Under the pieces are notes generated by a model, which was given only the letters and a program-made list of their open reading frames with translations, made no database searches and was not told where the DNA came from. Positions 1 through 10,984 of a DNA stretch of 64,000 nt are shown here, piece after piece (within the stretch, counting starts at the first letter, position 1; each line of letters opens with the position of its first letter). Source of the stretch: Calendula officinalis (Eukaryota; Streptophyta; Magnoliopsida; Asterales; Asteraceae). Position numbers and translations under genes: made by a program. The DNA lies in contig OY970826.1 of NCBI GenBank assembly GCA_963853835.1, positions 5,254,001 through 5,318,000 of the forward strand, given 5' to 3'.

Positions 1-247
1 TATACATTTTGTTTCTCGAATTTAGCTCGCCTATCTAATTACCCATGAAACTAGTGATGTTATATATGTAACATGATATATAAAATGTACTCTGAAGCTC
101 TATCAAATATACATAACATCCTAATATATTAGGAATAAAATTAGTTTAAGTAAATTAAATTCAAAGTAAAATCAATACAAAATTATGTAAAGTTAACTAT
201 GGAAATTAAAAGTATCCGGAACAAAAAGAAGTCGTCAATATCATATA
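1..247. other. AT-rich intergenic sequence, no gene seen
   Basis: No ORF of note, tRNA or repeat structure could be recognised here. It ends at the TA target site of the MITE that follows. Confidence 0.6.
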
Positions 248-573
248 CTTCCTCCGATTCATAATAAATGCAACACTTTGGATTTCATAGTTTTTTAGGC
301 AATGTATCATAATGATGGTTAAATTAGATTAATTGAATGACTAGTGGATAATTGGTCTCACACCTTTTGAATAAAGTGGTGTTAATGATGTTTAAAAGTA
401 AAAAGTAAGGATAAATGAGTCATTTCACTTTGTTAAAATAAATAGTTAGTGGGTGTAGGTCCTACTATTTTTTGCCAAATAAGGTAATTTTTCAAAGTGT
501 AGCACTTATTTTGAATCACCCATTTATGGAAAGTGTAGCACTTATTTTGAAACTTATTTTGAATCGAAGGAAG
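248..573. mobile_element. Stowaway-like MITE, copy 1
   Basis: The element starts CTTCCTCCGATTC and ends with the near-inverse GAATCGAAGGAAG, with TA on both sides as the target duplication. These are the hallmarks of Tc1/mariner-derived Stowaway MITEs. There is no coding capacity. A second member, clearly homologous along its whole length, lies at 47913-48226. Both contain a subterminal repeat of the type AAAGTGTA.CACTTATTTTGAAT near the right end. The low complexity and AT richness are normal for this class. Confidence 0.85.
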
Positions 574-594
574 TATTCGTTATAAGAGCATTAG

Positions 595-905
595 GTGTGG
601 TGGCTTGGGGTCGGATGCCACCTCCGCGCCACCGATGCGCCACATCATTATTTCACATTTCACATTCGAAACCCCAAAATACCCCCTCTACCATCACTAA
701 CCAATAATACTTCTTTAAAAAAATAAAAATCATTAAAAAAATAATAACCTCTCTCCTCCCATTGGTCCAAAAACACCATCTTTCCTCCTATTGGTTCGTG
801 GGCCACGCCACCCATCCGACTTGGGGCCTCACTCACCCAACTTGCGGTGTGGTGGCTTGAGTCGAAAGCTGGGGTGGCGTCCGACTTAGAGCTTCACTTG
901 TTACC
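595..905. repeat. GC-rich imperfect foldback sequence, possible MITE
   Basis: The two ends carry related blocks (GGGGTCGGATGCCACC on the left; the inverse of GGTGGCGTCCGAC near 872-885). Further partial inverted copies (CCGACTTGGGGCC at 818) flank an AT-rich centre. It looks like a non-autonomous DNA transposon with imperfect terminal repeats, but no clean target duplication was found, so the class is not assigned. Confidence 0.35.
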
Positions 906-1579
906 ACCTCTTATTTCCTTTGGAACGCGAGTAATAAATTATAAATTAAATAGTTAAGTATAAATTATAGGCTTCCTACAACAGATCACATATAATTTCT
1001 GCCTCCTCCGTCATCGTCTACGTTGATCTTATAGGCAGCATCGGCGTTCGTCGATCATTGTCACACCCCGCCAAAACTGGTTTTGCGGAAGAGCGGGCAT
1101 GCGACTTACATCGGAAATCATAACAATCGATCAATAGTAAAACATAGCATAAAAATGGATTACCAATTGTTAAACTTTTACAACCACAACGTAAATTGTT
1201 TACGACAATCGATTTTAATAAAATGTCTATTATATAGACTTCAAGTTGATAATCTTGACTTCGTACTAGGTAAAATACAATTTTCCCAAAAAGTGGTAAT
1301 CCGATTTGTGCAAATGTCATGCAAAATACTTCAAGCTAAAGTACCTGAGAAATATATTAGAAAAAGTGTCAACACAAAGGTTGGTGAGTTCACAGGTTTA
1401 TGACCCTATAAATCGTTGATTTATTCCAGAATGTTTGTCAGTACAACTCGTGTACTAAAATAATCTTTGAATTCTTTTGTTTTAAATGTATTGTCACATC
1501 TTAATCTCACAGTGTGTACATCGCCTTATGGCATGTGTTAACCAAACTCATGGCAAGTATTCACCAAACTCATGGCAAG
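906..1579. other. Repeat-like intergenic DNA, no gene
   Basis: A TGTCACACCCCGCC start at 1059 resembles the beginning of gypsy-type LTRs (TGTAACACCC type). Imperfect short repeats (CAAACTCATGGCAAGT twice, 1543-1580) precede the copia LTR. Short ORFs here have no recognisable domain. It is likely an old LTR fragment cut by the copia element at 1580. Confidence 0.35.
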
Positions 1580-2061
1580 TGTTGGAACATACAGGATCTA
1601 TTACTGATTCTGAAGTACTACTGAAGATTGAATTACTACTGATAATAGAAGTTACTACTGATCTTGACTTACTACTGCTAAAGGCAAAATACTACTGACG
1701 ATCAAGATTACTACTGATGTTATATTTAGAGCCGATCGTGTCCGAGATTCTAGTAGAGTTAGTTATAGCATGTAAATCTTTATGTAATTCAATTGTAATC
1801 GATTCCTAGAATAACTAGGTTAATAGTTAGGCTTCAAGGACTATTATATATAGTTCCTTATGAATTGTAAACATACGTGTATTGATCGATCAAATTAATA
1901 CATTGAAGCTTTTTGTGATAAATTGTATTCATCGTGTTTATTCTTATTCGATTTCAGTTTACATTGTTCTTAATCTAATAACATAAGTGTTAATCTGCTG
2001 TAACTTCTTGTGTTAGTAGATCTGGGTTTATAATAACTTGTTTGGTTATTCGATCCTGACA
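1580..2061 (+). repeat. 5' LTR of element F (Y-type LTR)
   Basis: It begins TGTTGGAACAT and ends GATCCTGACA directly before the primer binding site. Its first 150 bases carry about seven ACTACTGAT-like words. The second half matches the LTR at 28582-29216, including the shared block GGCTTCAAGGACTAT and the downstream TACATTGAAGCTTTTTGTGA. Confidence 0.8.
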
Positions 2062-2063
2062 AG

Positions 2064-2075
2064 TGGTATCAGAGC
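2064..2075 (+). promoter_or_regulatory. Primer binding site, initiator Met-tRNA
   Basis: TGGTATCAGAGC lies two bases after the LTR end. It matches the 3' end of plant initiator tRNA-Met, the usual primer of Ty1/copia minus-strand synthesis. Confidence 0.85.
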
Positions 2076-2145
2076 AAATTGGTTCTAGATCTACGAATTA
2101 AGAACAACAAAAAGTTTCATACTTTCGATCTCAAAATTGTTAATC

Positions 2146-4136
2146 ATGTCTGATAACAATGAAAGCACTCAAGCTAACAAAATTCCCATTCTCACTCCCA
2201 ACAACTTTGGGATGTGGAAAAACAGAATCAAGCAGTACATGCTTATTACTGATTATTCCATGTGGGAAGTTGTTGTTGAAGGCAACAAAACCATTCAGAT
2301 TCAAGCATCAAGTTCATTGACTGAAGCAGACAAATTGAAGTGTGAGAAAGAGAAGAAGGACAGAGGAATCGAACTCAAAACTCTAAGCACTCTTTTGCTT
2401 GCCATTCCCAATGATTATCAACATCTTTTTGTTGAATATGATGATGCTAAGAAGCTGTGGCAGGCACTGGAAAAGAGATTTGTTGGTACTAAGAGCACCA
2501 AAAGAAACATGAAGTCTGTACTGAAACAGGACTTTGAAAACTTCAAAGGCCAGAAGAATGAAACATTATCACAGGTCTTTGATAGGTTCAACAAGCTAAT
2601 TGGTGAACTAAATCAAGTGGGTTACAAACCGGAAAATGATGATGTCAACAGAAAGTTTCTCAGGTCTCTGGGTGAAGAATGGTCTATGTATACTGTGATA
2701 TATAGACAAGGCGATGCACTTGAAGAAAAAGAACTTGATGAACTTTACAATGAACAAAGAGTCTTTGAATCTGAGGTAAGTACTAAAACTCCAAATCTAT
2801 CTTCCAACAATGCTTCTTTTGTGTCAAGTACAGGAACAGGTCAGGAGGCTATGAAAAATTCAAGAACAGAAGATTCAGCCAGAGAATCTTTTTTTACTAG
2901 TCATGTGCATACTGCACTGATTAGTGAGGATTTAGAACAACTCAATCCTGATGACTTGGGAGAGATGGATATTAAATGGCAGATGGCCATGCTAAGCTTA
3001 AGGACAAAGAGGTTTCTTAAAAGAACTGGAAGGCAAAATCTGTCTTACAACAAAGGTGATAGAGCTGGATTTGACAAAACCAAGGTTAAGTGCTACAACT
3101 GTAGCAATCTAGGTCACTTTGCCAAAGAATGTCCAAACAAAGATCAAAGATCAAGCTACAACAAGAACAATACGTCCAACTCAACTGCCTTAGTCTCTCA
3201 AGAAGGACAAGGATATGACTGGAGCTTCCAAGCAGAAGAACATGCACAGAATCAAGCTCTTATGGCATTTACTACTGATCCTTCTACTCCTGAGATACAT
3301 TCTAAATCCTGCACTCCTGAATGCATTAAATCATACAAAGAATTAGAAAAACTAAACCAAGAAACTCTAGAAGAGATGATTTTAAATAGAAACAGAAGAA
3401 TTGAATATAATGGTTGTATAGCAGATTTAGAAAATCAAATTAAAATCTATAAAATAACTGATCAAAAGATAAAAGATGAATTGCTACAAACCACTTATGA
3501 AAAAGAACATATTGAATTGAAATTAAAAGAAACTTTAATCAAACTTGAAGAATGTCAAATGGAATTAGAACAGAATAAATTAACCATTAAAAAGTATGAA
3601 AGAAGTTCTAAAATTGTCAATGAATTAACTAGCAATCAAACTACAGAAAAGGTTATTCATGGAGTGGGATACCATGCAGTCCCACCTCCAACAAATTTTA
3701 TTCCACCACTAAAATCTAGTACAGAAAGAATTTTAAATGATCTAAAACTAAAATTCAAACTGAAACTGAAATCAGTAATGAATCAAATGAATCCTCTGAT
3801 GATGATCAAACAACTGAATCAAATGATACTAGTTTTTACACCACAGAAAGTCACATTATATCCCCAAAATATAACTCAGAAAATATACCAACAATTTTAA
3901 AAAGGGGAAATCAAAGAAATTTAAATCAATTAAAAGAACAAAGAAAACCTGAAAATTCTAAATCAACAAAATTATCATGCTTAATATGTAACAAAGTTAA
4001 TCACATAGCTAAAAACTGTCACTTCAACCCTATTAACAATAAAGAATTTAAAGAATTCAAAATCAACAAAGAAAAGGAAAAAGCATTAAAATTAAAACAA
4101 ACTAAAGAAGAAAAAGAAAAGAAGTCTATTGATTAA
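2146..4136 (+). pseudogene. copia gag (UBN2 capsid, CCHC zinc knuckles), frameshifted
   Basis: This gag encodes the structural particle protein of a Ty1/copia element. Residues about 10-190 form the UBN2-type capsid region (LTPNNFGMWKNRIKQYML at the start, an FENFKG...FDRFNKLIGEL block later). A CCHC knuckle CYNCSNLGHFAKEC follows near residue 325. The rest is lysine/glutamate-rich and probably coiled coil (about 400-510). The frame fails near 3745: the first frame stops at 3900, while a second knuckle (CLICNKVNHIAKNC) is read in another frame up to the stop at 4134-4136. The ATG at 2146 is chosen because it opens the region aligned with element E. It is clearly related to the gag at 16115. 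Broken and without pol, it is probably dead. Confidence 0.8.
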
Positions 4137-5059
4137 TTTATTCAACATAAAATGCATCAAATGAAGTATAATTTTAACTATTATTATAAGGGTTTTGTTA
4201 ATGACAGCCTTTAGGGCTGTCACTAATATGCATAAAAAACTTGTACATCGATTAAAAAAGTAATATTTCCTAAAATTCAGGGGGTTGTCTTTTGTGTATT
4301 TTGTCTTCTTAATGACAACCCTAAGAGCTAGGGGTGTTCAAAAATATCCGAAAAACCGGGTATCCGAAAAATTACTCGATATCCGAAATCCGGGTATCCG
4401 AAAATCCGGGTATCCGAAAATCCGGGTATCCGAAATCCGGGTATCCGAATACCGGGTACCAAATACGGGTAGTGTTTTCAAGATTTTCGGATACCCGATA
4501 CCCGAAAAATTACCCGAAAATAAAAAATATACGAAAAATATTCAAAAAATATACAAAAAAATACACAATATATTTGAGAAAATACCCAAAAATACCCAAA
4601 AAATTTAAAAAGTACCCGAAATATCTGAAAAATACCCGAAATATCCGGAAAAAACTCGAAATATTCGAAAAATATTTTAATATTTTGTTTTTTCCGGATA
4701 CCGGATACCCGGATTTCGGATACCCGAAATTCCGGGTACCCGAAATCCGGGTATCCGAAATCCGGGTACCAAATGCGGGTAGTAAAATTCACTATCCGAA
4801 AATCCGGGTACCCGAATTTCGGGTATCCGAAAATCCGGGTACCCGGTTTTGAACACCCCTACTAAGAGCTGTCATTATCATTTTCCTTATTGTAAACGTA
4901 TATTTCAACATAAATTGTAACTGTAACATCAATAAATGTTTTTAAGCACCAATGAAAGTTCCCCTTTGATTAATCCCAAGGCAGTGGTCCAATGGACTTG
5001 CACCTAGTGATATCTCCAGGTACATTTGATAAGTGCAAGTTTTACTATTTTAAATCTTG
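4137..5059. other. Non-coding flank of F and target of a hAT MITE and element A
   Basis: Apart from the MITE at 4329-4861 there is no gene. The sequence around 4200-4330 and 4862-4880 contains short inverted words (GACAGCC/GGCTGTC). The last five bases, TCTTG, are the target duplication of element A. Confidence 0.5.
4329..4861. mobile_element. hAT-type MITE with CCGGGTATC arrays
   Basis: It begins TAGGGGTGTTC and ends GAACACCCCTA, with an exact 8-bp duplication CTAAGAGC on each side (4321-4328, 4862-4869). An 8-bp duplication and such ends fit the hAT superfamily. Both arms are packed with CCGGGTATCCGAAA-type words in opposite orientation, around an AT-rich centre of AAATAC.CAAAA repeats. 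The ORFs that cross it are repeat artefacts. Confidence 0.85.
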
Positions 5060-5385
5060 TGTTAGGACCATTTGTATTGTATCAAATAGTTTAGGGACTA
5101 GAAATGACAACTTGTAATAGTTTGAAGCTAGTCATTAGTCTTAGTCTTTGGGTTTATGCTTAATTAGATGATTATTAAGCATGTTTAGTAATGAGGTATA
5201 AATACCTTGTGTTTAGGCTTAATTTGTAAGCTTTCCCACACTAATTGAAATACACATTCTGAAAGTTCCTGTTCTCTCTCATTACACACACTTACACCAA
5301 GAACACACACACTTAAGCAATTCTTCAATTTCTCACCTTGAATCATCATGAATTAGCTCAATCTTAGTTGTAATACGATCTATCA
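5060..5385 (+). repeat. 5' LTR of element A
   Basis: It starts TGTTAGGACC and ends GATCTATCA. A GGTATAAATACC word near 5193 is a plausible TATA box. CA-rich tracts (ACACACACTTACACC) follow where the R/U5 region would be. It is nearly identical to the 3' copy once the MITE is removed (326 against 325 bp). Confidence 0.85.
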
Positions 5386-5387
5386 AG

Positions 5388-5399
5388 TGGTATCAGAGC
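5388..5399 (+). promoter_or_regulatory. Primer binding site of element A
   Basis: TGGTATCAGAGC, two bases after the LTR, is complementary to the initiator Met-tRNA 3' end. Confidence 0.85.
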
Positions 5400-5817
5400 A
5401 AAAACTCTCTGTGAGTGGATCCAAATTCAGCTTAATTCGATCAAGATCTGAGAAAATTGAAGAAAAAGTTGATGTTCGTCAATGAAATTTAATGTTGTAA
5501 TTTTTCTGTCCAAATCGAAGATTTGATCATGGATTAGTGTTTCTCCATTGTTTCTAAGAAGAATAGAATCAATTCCAGATCAGTTCCATCAACAATCGAC
5601 CTTCAATTTGATGATTTTAGAGAAAAAGTGAAAAACTCAAAAAGTGACTGTAATATGCAAAATCTGAGCAAATGTGTTATGTTATGGATTATTTGATCGG
5701 ATCAAACTGTTAGAAAGTTGATTTCGAACAGTTAGCAAGAAGAATCGTTCAAATCGGTGAAGAAATGAGCGAAATTGAATTGAAAAAGTGAAGAAAAATG
5801 GTGACTGTGTACGTACG

Positions 5818-6130
5818 CTCGAACAACTTCGGCTTCAAGTTGATGAACAACTTCGGCCCGAAGTATTGTCACTAGTTCGGCCCGAAGTATTGTAACTAGT
5901 TCGGCCCACAAGCAACTTCGGCCCATATCGACAAATATCACAAGTTCGGCCCGAACTTGTAGAAGTTCGGCCCAAGCAATTTCTTTTAGTAGTTCGGCCC
6001 GAAGTGAAAAGGTCCAACATCTGCACAAGTTCGGCCCAAGTTTAAAACACCTAGTTCGGCCCATATCACCATTACACCTAGTTCGGCTTGTAATCCCAAA
6101 GTTTCAATGTCTGACCAACAAGTTCGGCTC
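5818..6130 (+). repeat. Cluster of TTCGGCC words in the leader of A
   Basis: About twelve copies of (A)GTTCGGCC or ACTTCGGCC lie in some 310 bases, irregularly spaced and often extended to GTTCGGCCCGAA, a near-palindrome. Clusters of the same word occur at the equivalent place in B (39170-39480) and D (38330-38450, other strand). It is not a tandem repeat, because the spacers differ. Function unknown. Confidence 0.75.
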
Positions 6131-7424
6131 TAAGAATTCAATCAACAATTCAATCTGATTCTAAGTCTTTTTCACAATTCAGAATTCAGAATCTAATTCA
6201 ATCAACAATCGATCTTATTTTTTTTTCCTTTCTTTTTCACAGTTCAGAATTCAAATCACAGACATCTAATTCTGATTTCATAATCGATCTTGAATTTGAA
6301 ATCGATCTTCCGGTTTCAAAAACGTAAATCAGACAATCGATCAACAATCATCTGGATTCAAGTTTCACCATACTTCAACACTTCAAAATTAAATCATTCA
6401 ACAATCGATCATCAATTCATAGATCAAAACAATCGGTTTCAATTCAATCAATCGCTTAAAGTTCGATCAATAAACTCGTCAATTTTGGTTAACATCTGGA
6501 TTACGATCTTAAATTAGTTTTGAATGATTCGTCAATATTGCATATCAACGATTTCATCATAGTTCGGCTTAATCATCAATTCATAAATCATTAACAATTC
6601 ATAGATCAGCTGCATCAGCGCCGACGATGCTTTGATTTTATTTCCGGTCGTTTGATTTTGATTACTTTACCGTCGGATTTCATCAACGACTCTAGGGTTT
6701 CGGGGCTTGAATCGGACGGCGGTGATGAAATCTCATTTCTTCTCAGCTCGGAACTCTCGTTCTCGCGGAATGATTCATTTGATTTCTCTTCTTCTTCGTC
6801 AAGTTCGTTGATCATTACTCTCCGGCGACTGCGATTTTCGTTGGTTTGAGTTGAGACGTAAGCAGCGACTGTAACGGCGGAGGAGCCCAAAACCAATTGT
6901 AATTTTAAAGCCCAAATCAAACATATCAAGTACACCAGTTCGGCCTTTCAATTTTTTTTAAAACAATTAAATACCATACTTCATAAATACCGAAATTCAC
7001 TCTTTCAATTTTTTTGTTTAAAACAATTAAACAATTAAAATTTTTGTTTAAACAATTAAAATTTTTTGTTTAAACAATTAAAAAATTAAACATTTCTTTA
7101 AAACAAATTTTTGTTTAAACAATTAAAAAAAATTTAAACTCATTTCAATTTTAAAAAGTTTTAGCCCAAAACGATCCCGTTTCACTTTTCGACCTCACTT
7201 TGCTTCGATCAGATTAGAGTTCAGCTAATCAAAATAAAGTGTTCGGCTCAAGTTTAAATCATAAGCTCACTCACGATTTAAGCCCAATCACTTTTAACAT
7301 TCGGCAAGATCTGCTCGGCCCAACAGGTAAAATCACTATCACTTTTTAGAATTTTTAGTTCCAAACTATTTTGTTATATCACTTTCAATTGATATTTGCA
7401 CATTTTGAAAATACAAGAGCTAAA

Positions 7425-8870
7425 ATGGATGACAATTTAATAAAATCACTTCTAAATAAAAACAAGGAGCTAAAAGAACAAATATCTAGTTTACATACTC
7501 AACAATTACACTATCAAAAAGAAATTTCTGAATTAAAAGAATCAGTTGAGGTGTGGGAAACTACAAGTACACATAATTATGCTTTATTTGAGAAATCGTT
7601 TTATGGTAATGTTACGAATATACGATTGAGTAACGACTACAAAGAAAAATTGGAGAAAAGTGAGAAACTAAATGAATATTTCATAAATTGCAAAGTTAAT
7701 ATTTTAATTGAAAAAGTTCAAACTCTTGAATCTGAAAATGGAAATTTCAAATCAAAAATTATAACTTTTGAAAAAGATTCTGAAACAAAGCAACTTCAGA
7801 TTTCTGAATTGACAAACAAACTTCATGACACAAATACTGTTAATATTTTGAACATCGAAAAATATGATTCTGTTTGTGCTGAAAATTGTATTTTGACTGA
7901 TAAAATCAAACTACTTGAATGTAATTTTGGATCTGATTTACAAAAACAAATCAATATTTTTAATATTGAGAAAACAAAATTGCTAGAAAGAATTACATCT
8001 ATTGAAACAGATCTTTCTTTGTCTCAAAATAAAAATGAAGGTTTGTTAATTAAGCTAGAAGAAAACTCTAAAATCTTTGACAACGACGAATCAGTTTTAC
8101 AAACCAAAATTTTTGAATTAGAAAATAAAATTGATGAGTTACAAAAATCTTTTAATGAAGAGAAACTGAAGTTGCAAATACAAATTCAAAATTTAGAATC
8201 TAAATCAAAAGCCTCTCCTTTAACGGCAACGAATAAATGTAAAACCTCAAGAATGTTTTCTCCTATAATGGCATATCGTGATTTATATACAATCAAGCAA
8301 ACTGAGATTAATAGAGTGAATTCTAAACCTAAACCGAAATCACAAGTAAGTTCCTCTACCAAATCTAAGACTAGGAGATCCACGGTTCCAATAAACTCTG
8401 ATAAGAAATTAAATGCTCTCAAACAAGTTAATAGAGGAAATTCCGCACCTAAAACTCCAAATAAATTAGGTTCCTCTTCTAGACTTAAGCATTCTCAAAT
8501 GTATAAAACTAAAACATCAACCGTGTTGAAACATTCTACTTTTTCAAAGAAAATCTTTTCCAAAACTACATCTTTAAAATACTCAAGAAAAGATTTACTT
8601 TCCTTGGCACCTAAAATGACTTTTACACAAGTGCCAAAAACATCTCATGTTTATGTTTACAAAACATCTTCGATCTTAAAAGCAAAATGGGTTCCCAAAA
8701 CTCCAACATCTCAAATAATTCCCCGGAAATTATTTGACAGTGAAACATCAAGTTTCAGTTTTTCTTGGAACTCTCAATCTTTAAATCAAATCGATACAAC
8801 TTATCGGTGGTTTAATTCCCACACTAACATTGTCGGACCCAAACAAAAATGGGTACCAAAAGTTGTTTGA
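7425..8870 (+). CDS. Gag C-terminus-like coiled-coil protein of element A
   Basis: This 481-residue ORF is opened at the ATG that precedes MDDNLIKSLLNKNKELKEQ. Residues 1-270 have the heptad pattern of a long coiled coil, rich in K, E, L, N and Q. Residues 280-430 are basic and Ser/Thr-rich (KPKPKSQVSSST, NRGNSAPK). The end carries two WVPK motifs (AKWVPKTP, QKWVPKVV). Autonomous SIRE-type elements have WVPK at the end of gag just before protease, as element E does at 20980-21080. The ORF therefore looks like the C-terminal part of gag alone, without the UBN2 capsid or zinc knuckles. The homologous ORF in B is highly similar in protein, which suggests that it is kept. Whether it is translated or enters particles of a helper element is unknown. 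Confidence 0.7.
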   Translation: MDDNLIKSLLNKNKELKEQISSLHTQQLHYQKEISELKESVEVWETTSTHNYALFEKSFYGNVTNIRLSNDYKEKLEKSEKLNEYFINCKVNILIEKVQTLESENGNFKSKIITFEKDSETKQLQISELTNKLHDTNTVNILNIEKYDSVCAENCILTDKIKLLECNFGSDLQKQINIFNIEKTKLLERITSIETDLSLSQNKNEGLLIKLEENSKIFDNDESVLQTKIFELENKIDELQKSFNEEKLKLQIQIQNLESKSKASPLTATNKCKTSRMFSPIMAYRDLYTIKQTEINRVNSKPKPKSQVSSSTKSKTRRSTVPINSDKKLNALKQVNRGNSAPKTPNKLGSSSRLKHSQMYKTKTSTVLKHSTFSKKIFSKTTSLKYSRKDLLSLAPKMTFTQVPKTSHVYVYKTSSILKAKWVPKTPTSQIIPRKLFDSETSSFSFSWNSQSLNQIDTTYRWFNSHTNIVGPKQKWVPKVV

Positions 8871-8882
8871 TTTGTTTTGCAG
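8868..8882 (+). promoter_or_regulatory. Acceptor-like site after the gag-like ORF
   Basis: The stop codon is followed directly by a T-rich tract ending TTTTGCAG (8875-8882). The same arrangement is present in B (ending 42544) and, with TTGTGCAG, before the protease of E (ending 21100). This could be a splice acceptor for a subgenomic RNA. It is a sequence resemblance only. Confidence 0.4.
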
Positions 8883-9081
8883 GAAAAGGACTTATACATA
8901 ATTCAGTGTATAACTCGCTTCTCATCGTCCAAATGACTTATAATTCAGTGTATAACTCGCTTTTCACATAATGGCTTTCAAGTACATCAGCTTGAAACCC
9001 GTTCAACACCAGTTTATCACATAACTGTAAAAATTCTTTCCCACTCCTCTAAATCTGTAAATTTTCATTCTTTATTTTGTC

Positions 9082-9140
9082 AAGGGGGAGAAATATTAAT
9101 TCTAGGGGGAGAATTAATATTTCCAGGGGGAGAAAATTTC
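9082..9140 (+). promoter_or_regulatory. Triple GGGGGAGA block with a purine-loop hairpin
   Basis: Three GGGGGAGA words stand in a row. The middle one forms the loop and closing bases of a perfect 12-bp hairpin: AATATTAATTCT (9092-9103), loop AGGGGG, AGAATTAATATT (9110-9121). The words resemble the polypurine tract next to the 3' LTRs in this window. It is conserved in B (42790-42845) and D (32041-32095, other strand), and might be an internal polypurine tract. Confidence 0.6.
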
Positions 9141-9359
9141 TTTTATCAATATTTTTATACCCGTTTGAATTTTTTTTTTATCGAACAATTTTTTTTATCA
9201 AACGACAATATCTTCCCATGGTTTGCCAGAACCGGCCTAACCTTCCAAGGGAATTACTTTTTAGCCAAGATTGGTAAATGTGAGGGTATAAGTCTAGGGT
9301 ATAGATTTAGGTGAGTGCAAGGTGATGTGAAAACATGATAATATCAAGAAAACACACCT

Positions 9360-10880
9360 TTGAGTGCTTCCAAACCGAAAATAAACCGGGCAACCTCACA
9401 AAATTGTGTTCATTCATGTGTTGAATGTATCACCAGTCTTCACTGGCCCAGTCAAGCATTTGCACTCCACCACCAACTACTCAGATTCCTCTCAAAAGGA
9501 ATTTGTTTCAATTCATCAGGGGACGTAGCACATAATCTATCGACAACTCATTCGGAGTATGTTGGAATTGAAATAATTAACCTTCTGCCCCGGGTTACGT
9601 CTTCAATTGAATGCACAATGTGTCTAGATTTCACCGACAAATATTTCCAATTTAGGACACATACACTTTTATAAATGAATCTCCGTGTATTCATCGGAAC
9701 ACTCATAGTGGCATCACAATCTGGTGTTTCACGAGGATTGAGTGGAAATCCTGCTAGAGCTAAAATTGCGCCAACTCTAATCGCAGGTCACACATTTGAA
9801 TCAATGGTTGTGCAAACGACTATCGATTCATACCGTGTGTTACCGGATACTCTATGTGAGTCCGGTATTTCCTCAATTGTTCAAGTTGCTGTGCCTAAAC
9901 TTTTAAATCATAAAGGCAACAACTTATGCCGGAAATACATTTTCCGATGAAAAATCCATGTTATTCTTACAAAGTAACATCATAAATGCTGATAATTTGC
10001 ACATGAGCGTTATAGTTCACTCTCAAATTACTCCTATGATCTGCTATAACCGGTATGATCTTCCCCAGGAGCCACCTACAATATAGGACAATATGTAAGG
10101 GTACATAGGTCTAGGTGAGCAGAATCAAGTATCACGGGATCTTGATTGGGGTGCGCTGAGATAAAGTTTGAGAGGGGGAATGTAGTATGGGGTGCAATTC
10201 AGCTAAACATGGTAAAATGAAATGAGGGAGTAGTCGAAAAATGAAAAAGTAAGCTTGAGTGAGGAGGGTGTGACAGGGTTAAAGAAAACGAAAAACCCTT
10301 ACCAAACTGATAAAAAGCCGGGTAGCCACGTCTCTATCAGATTGCATGTGTTGCTCTCTGATATTGAAATAAGAAATCATGGACCCAGTGATGCAATGCA
10401 CAACCCCCCTAGCTACTCAAGTATTTCTTAAAAAATACTTGTTTCATTTCCACGGAGACTATCTCATATGCTATCGACATCTCACTTGGAGATTGTTGAT
10501 ATTGAACAAGAGGACAAGCCTCTCCAGTCCTCGCCTTCGTTTGTCCACTATTTGAGTCTAGAACCGAAATACATTTTTAGGACACAAGGCATAATACCAA
10601 GCTTATCTTTGTGATAAAGCCGGAACATTCATAGTGATACCAACATTCTTGGTATTCCACGATGATTGAATGGAAATCCTACCAGTGCTATCATCTATTC
10701 CAACACTGAACGTAGGTCACACAGTTTGTGTAACTGTTGTGTTAACGGGTAATCTATGTGATCCCGGTTTGCCCTATTTTCTTCGATCATTGAGATTAAA
10801 TGCCAAACGATTTGATCGGATATCTACATCATCAACATCAGTTCGGTTTTCGATGATACAATGTGAAGTATATTGATTCA
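9360..10880 (+). repeat. Two diverged direct copies of a ~0.9-kb non-coding module in A
   Basis: The stretch 9400-9880 and the stretch 10380-10790 share a series of blocks in the same order: CTACTCA.ATT, GGAATTTGTTTCAATT / ACTTGTTTCATTTCC, GAACACTCATAGTGGCATC / GAACATTCATAGTGATACC, GGAAATCCT, AGGTCACACA, ATCTATGTGA.CCGG. They are old tandem duplicates. Both copies are also present in B (43080-44480) and D (30250-31700, other strand). The short ORFs inside differ between copies, so the conservation does not look protein-coding. Confidence 0.6.
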
Positions 10881-10984
10881 TTCAAAATATGAATATATCA
10901 TTCTTCTTCACATTTTGTATCCATGGGCTTCAACGATTTTCTTCATTTCACCTCGACGAACTTCACATTTTTCATGATGGTTCC

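Larger units (their letters stand above)
1580..4136 (+). mobile_element. Element F: 5' fragment of a SIRE-type Ty1/copia retrotransposon
   Basis: The fragment holds a 5' LTR (1580-2061), a tRNA-iMet primer site (2064-2075) and most of gag. Protease, integrase, RT and a 3' LTR are absent. Homology to the gag of element E ends after the second zinc knuckle, around 4100. The LTR is homologous to the 3' LTR of E at 28582-29216, so the two belong to one family. The left flank GCAAG has no partner because the right end is lost. Confidence 0.8.

Noticed and set aside
4285..4852. Overlapping ORFs rich in GYPK/RVSE repeats
   Set aside because: They arise from the CCGGGTATC arrays of a hAT MITE and have no start context or domain.
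9360..9950. Two ORFs (104 and 91 codons) in the conserved region of A
   Set aside because: In B the reading frames are broken at other places while the DNA stays similar, so protein coding is unlikely.
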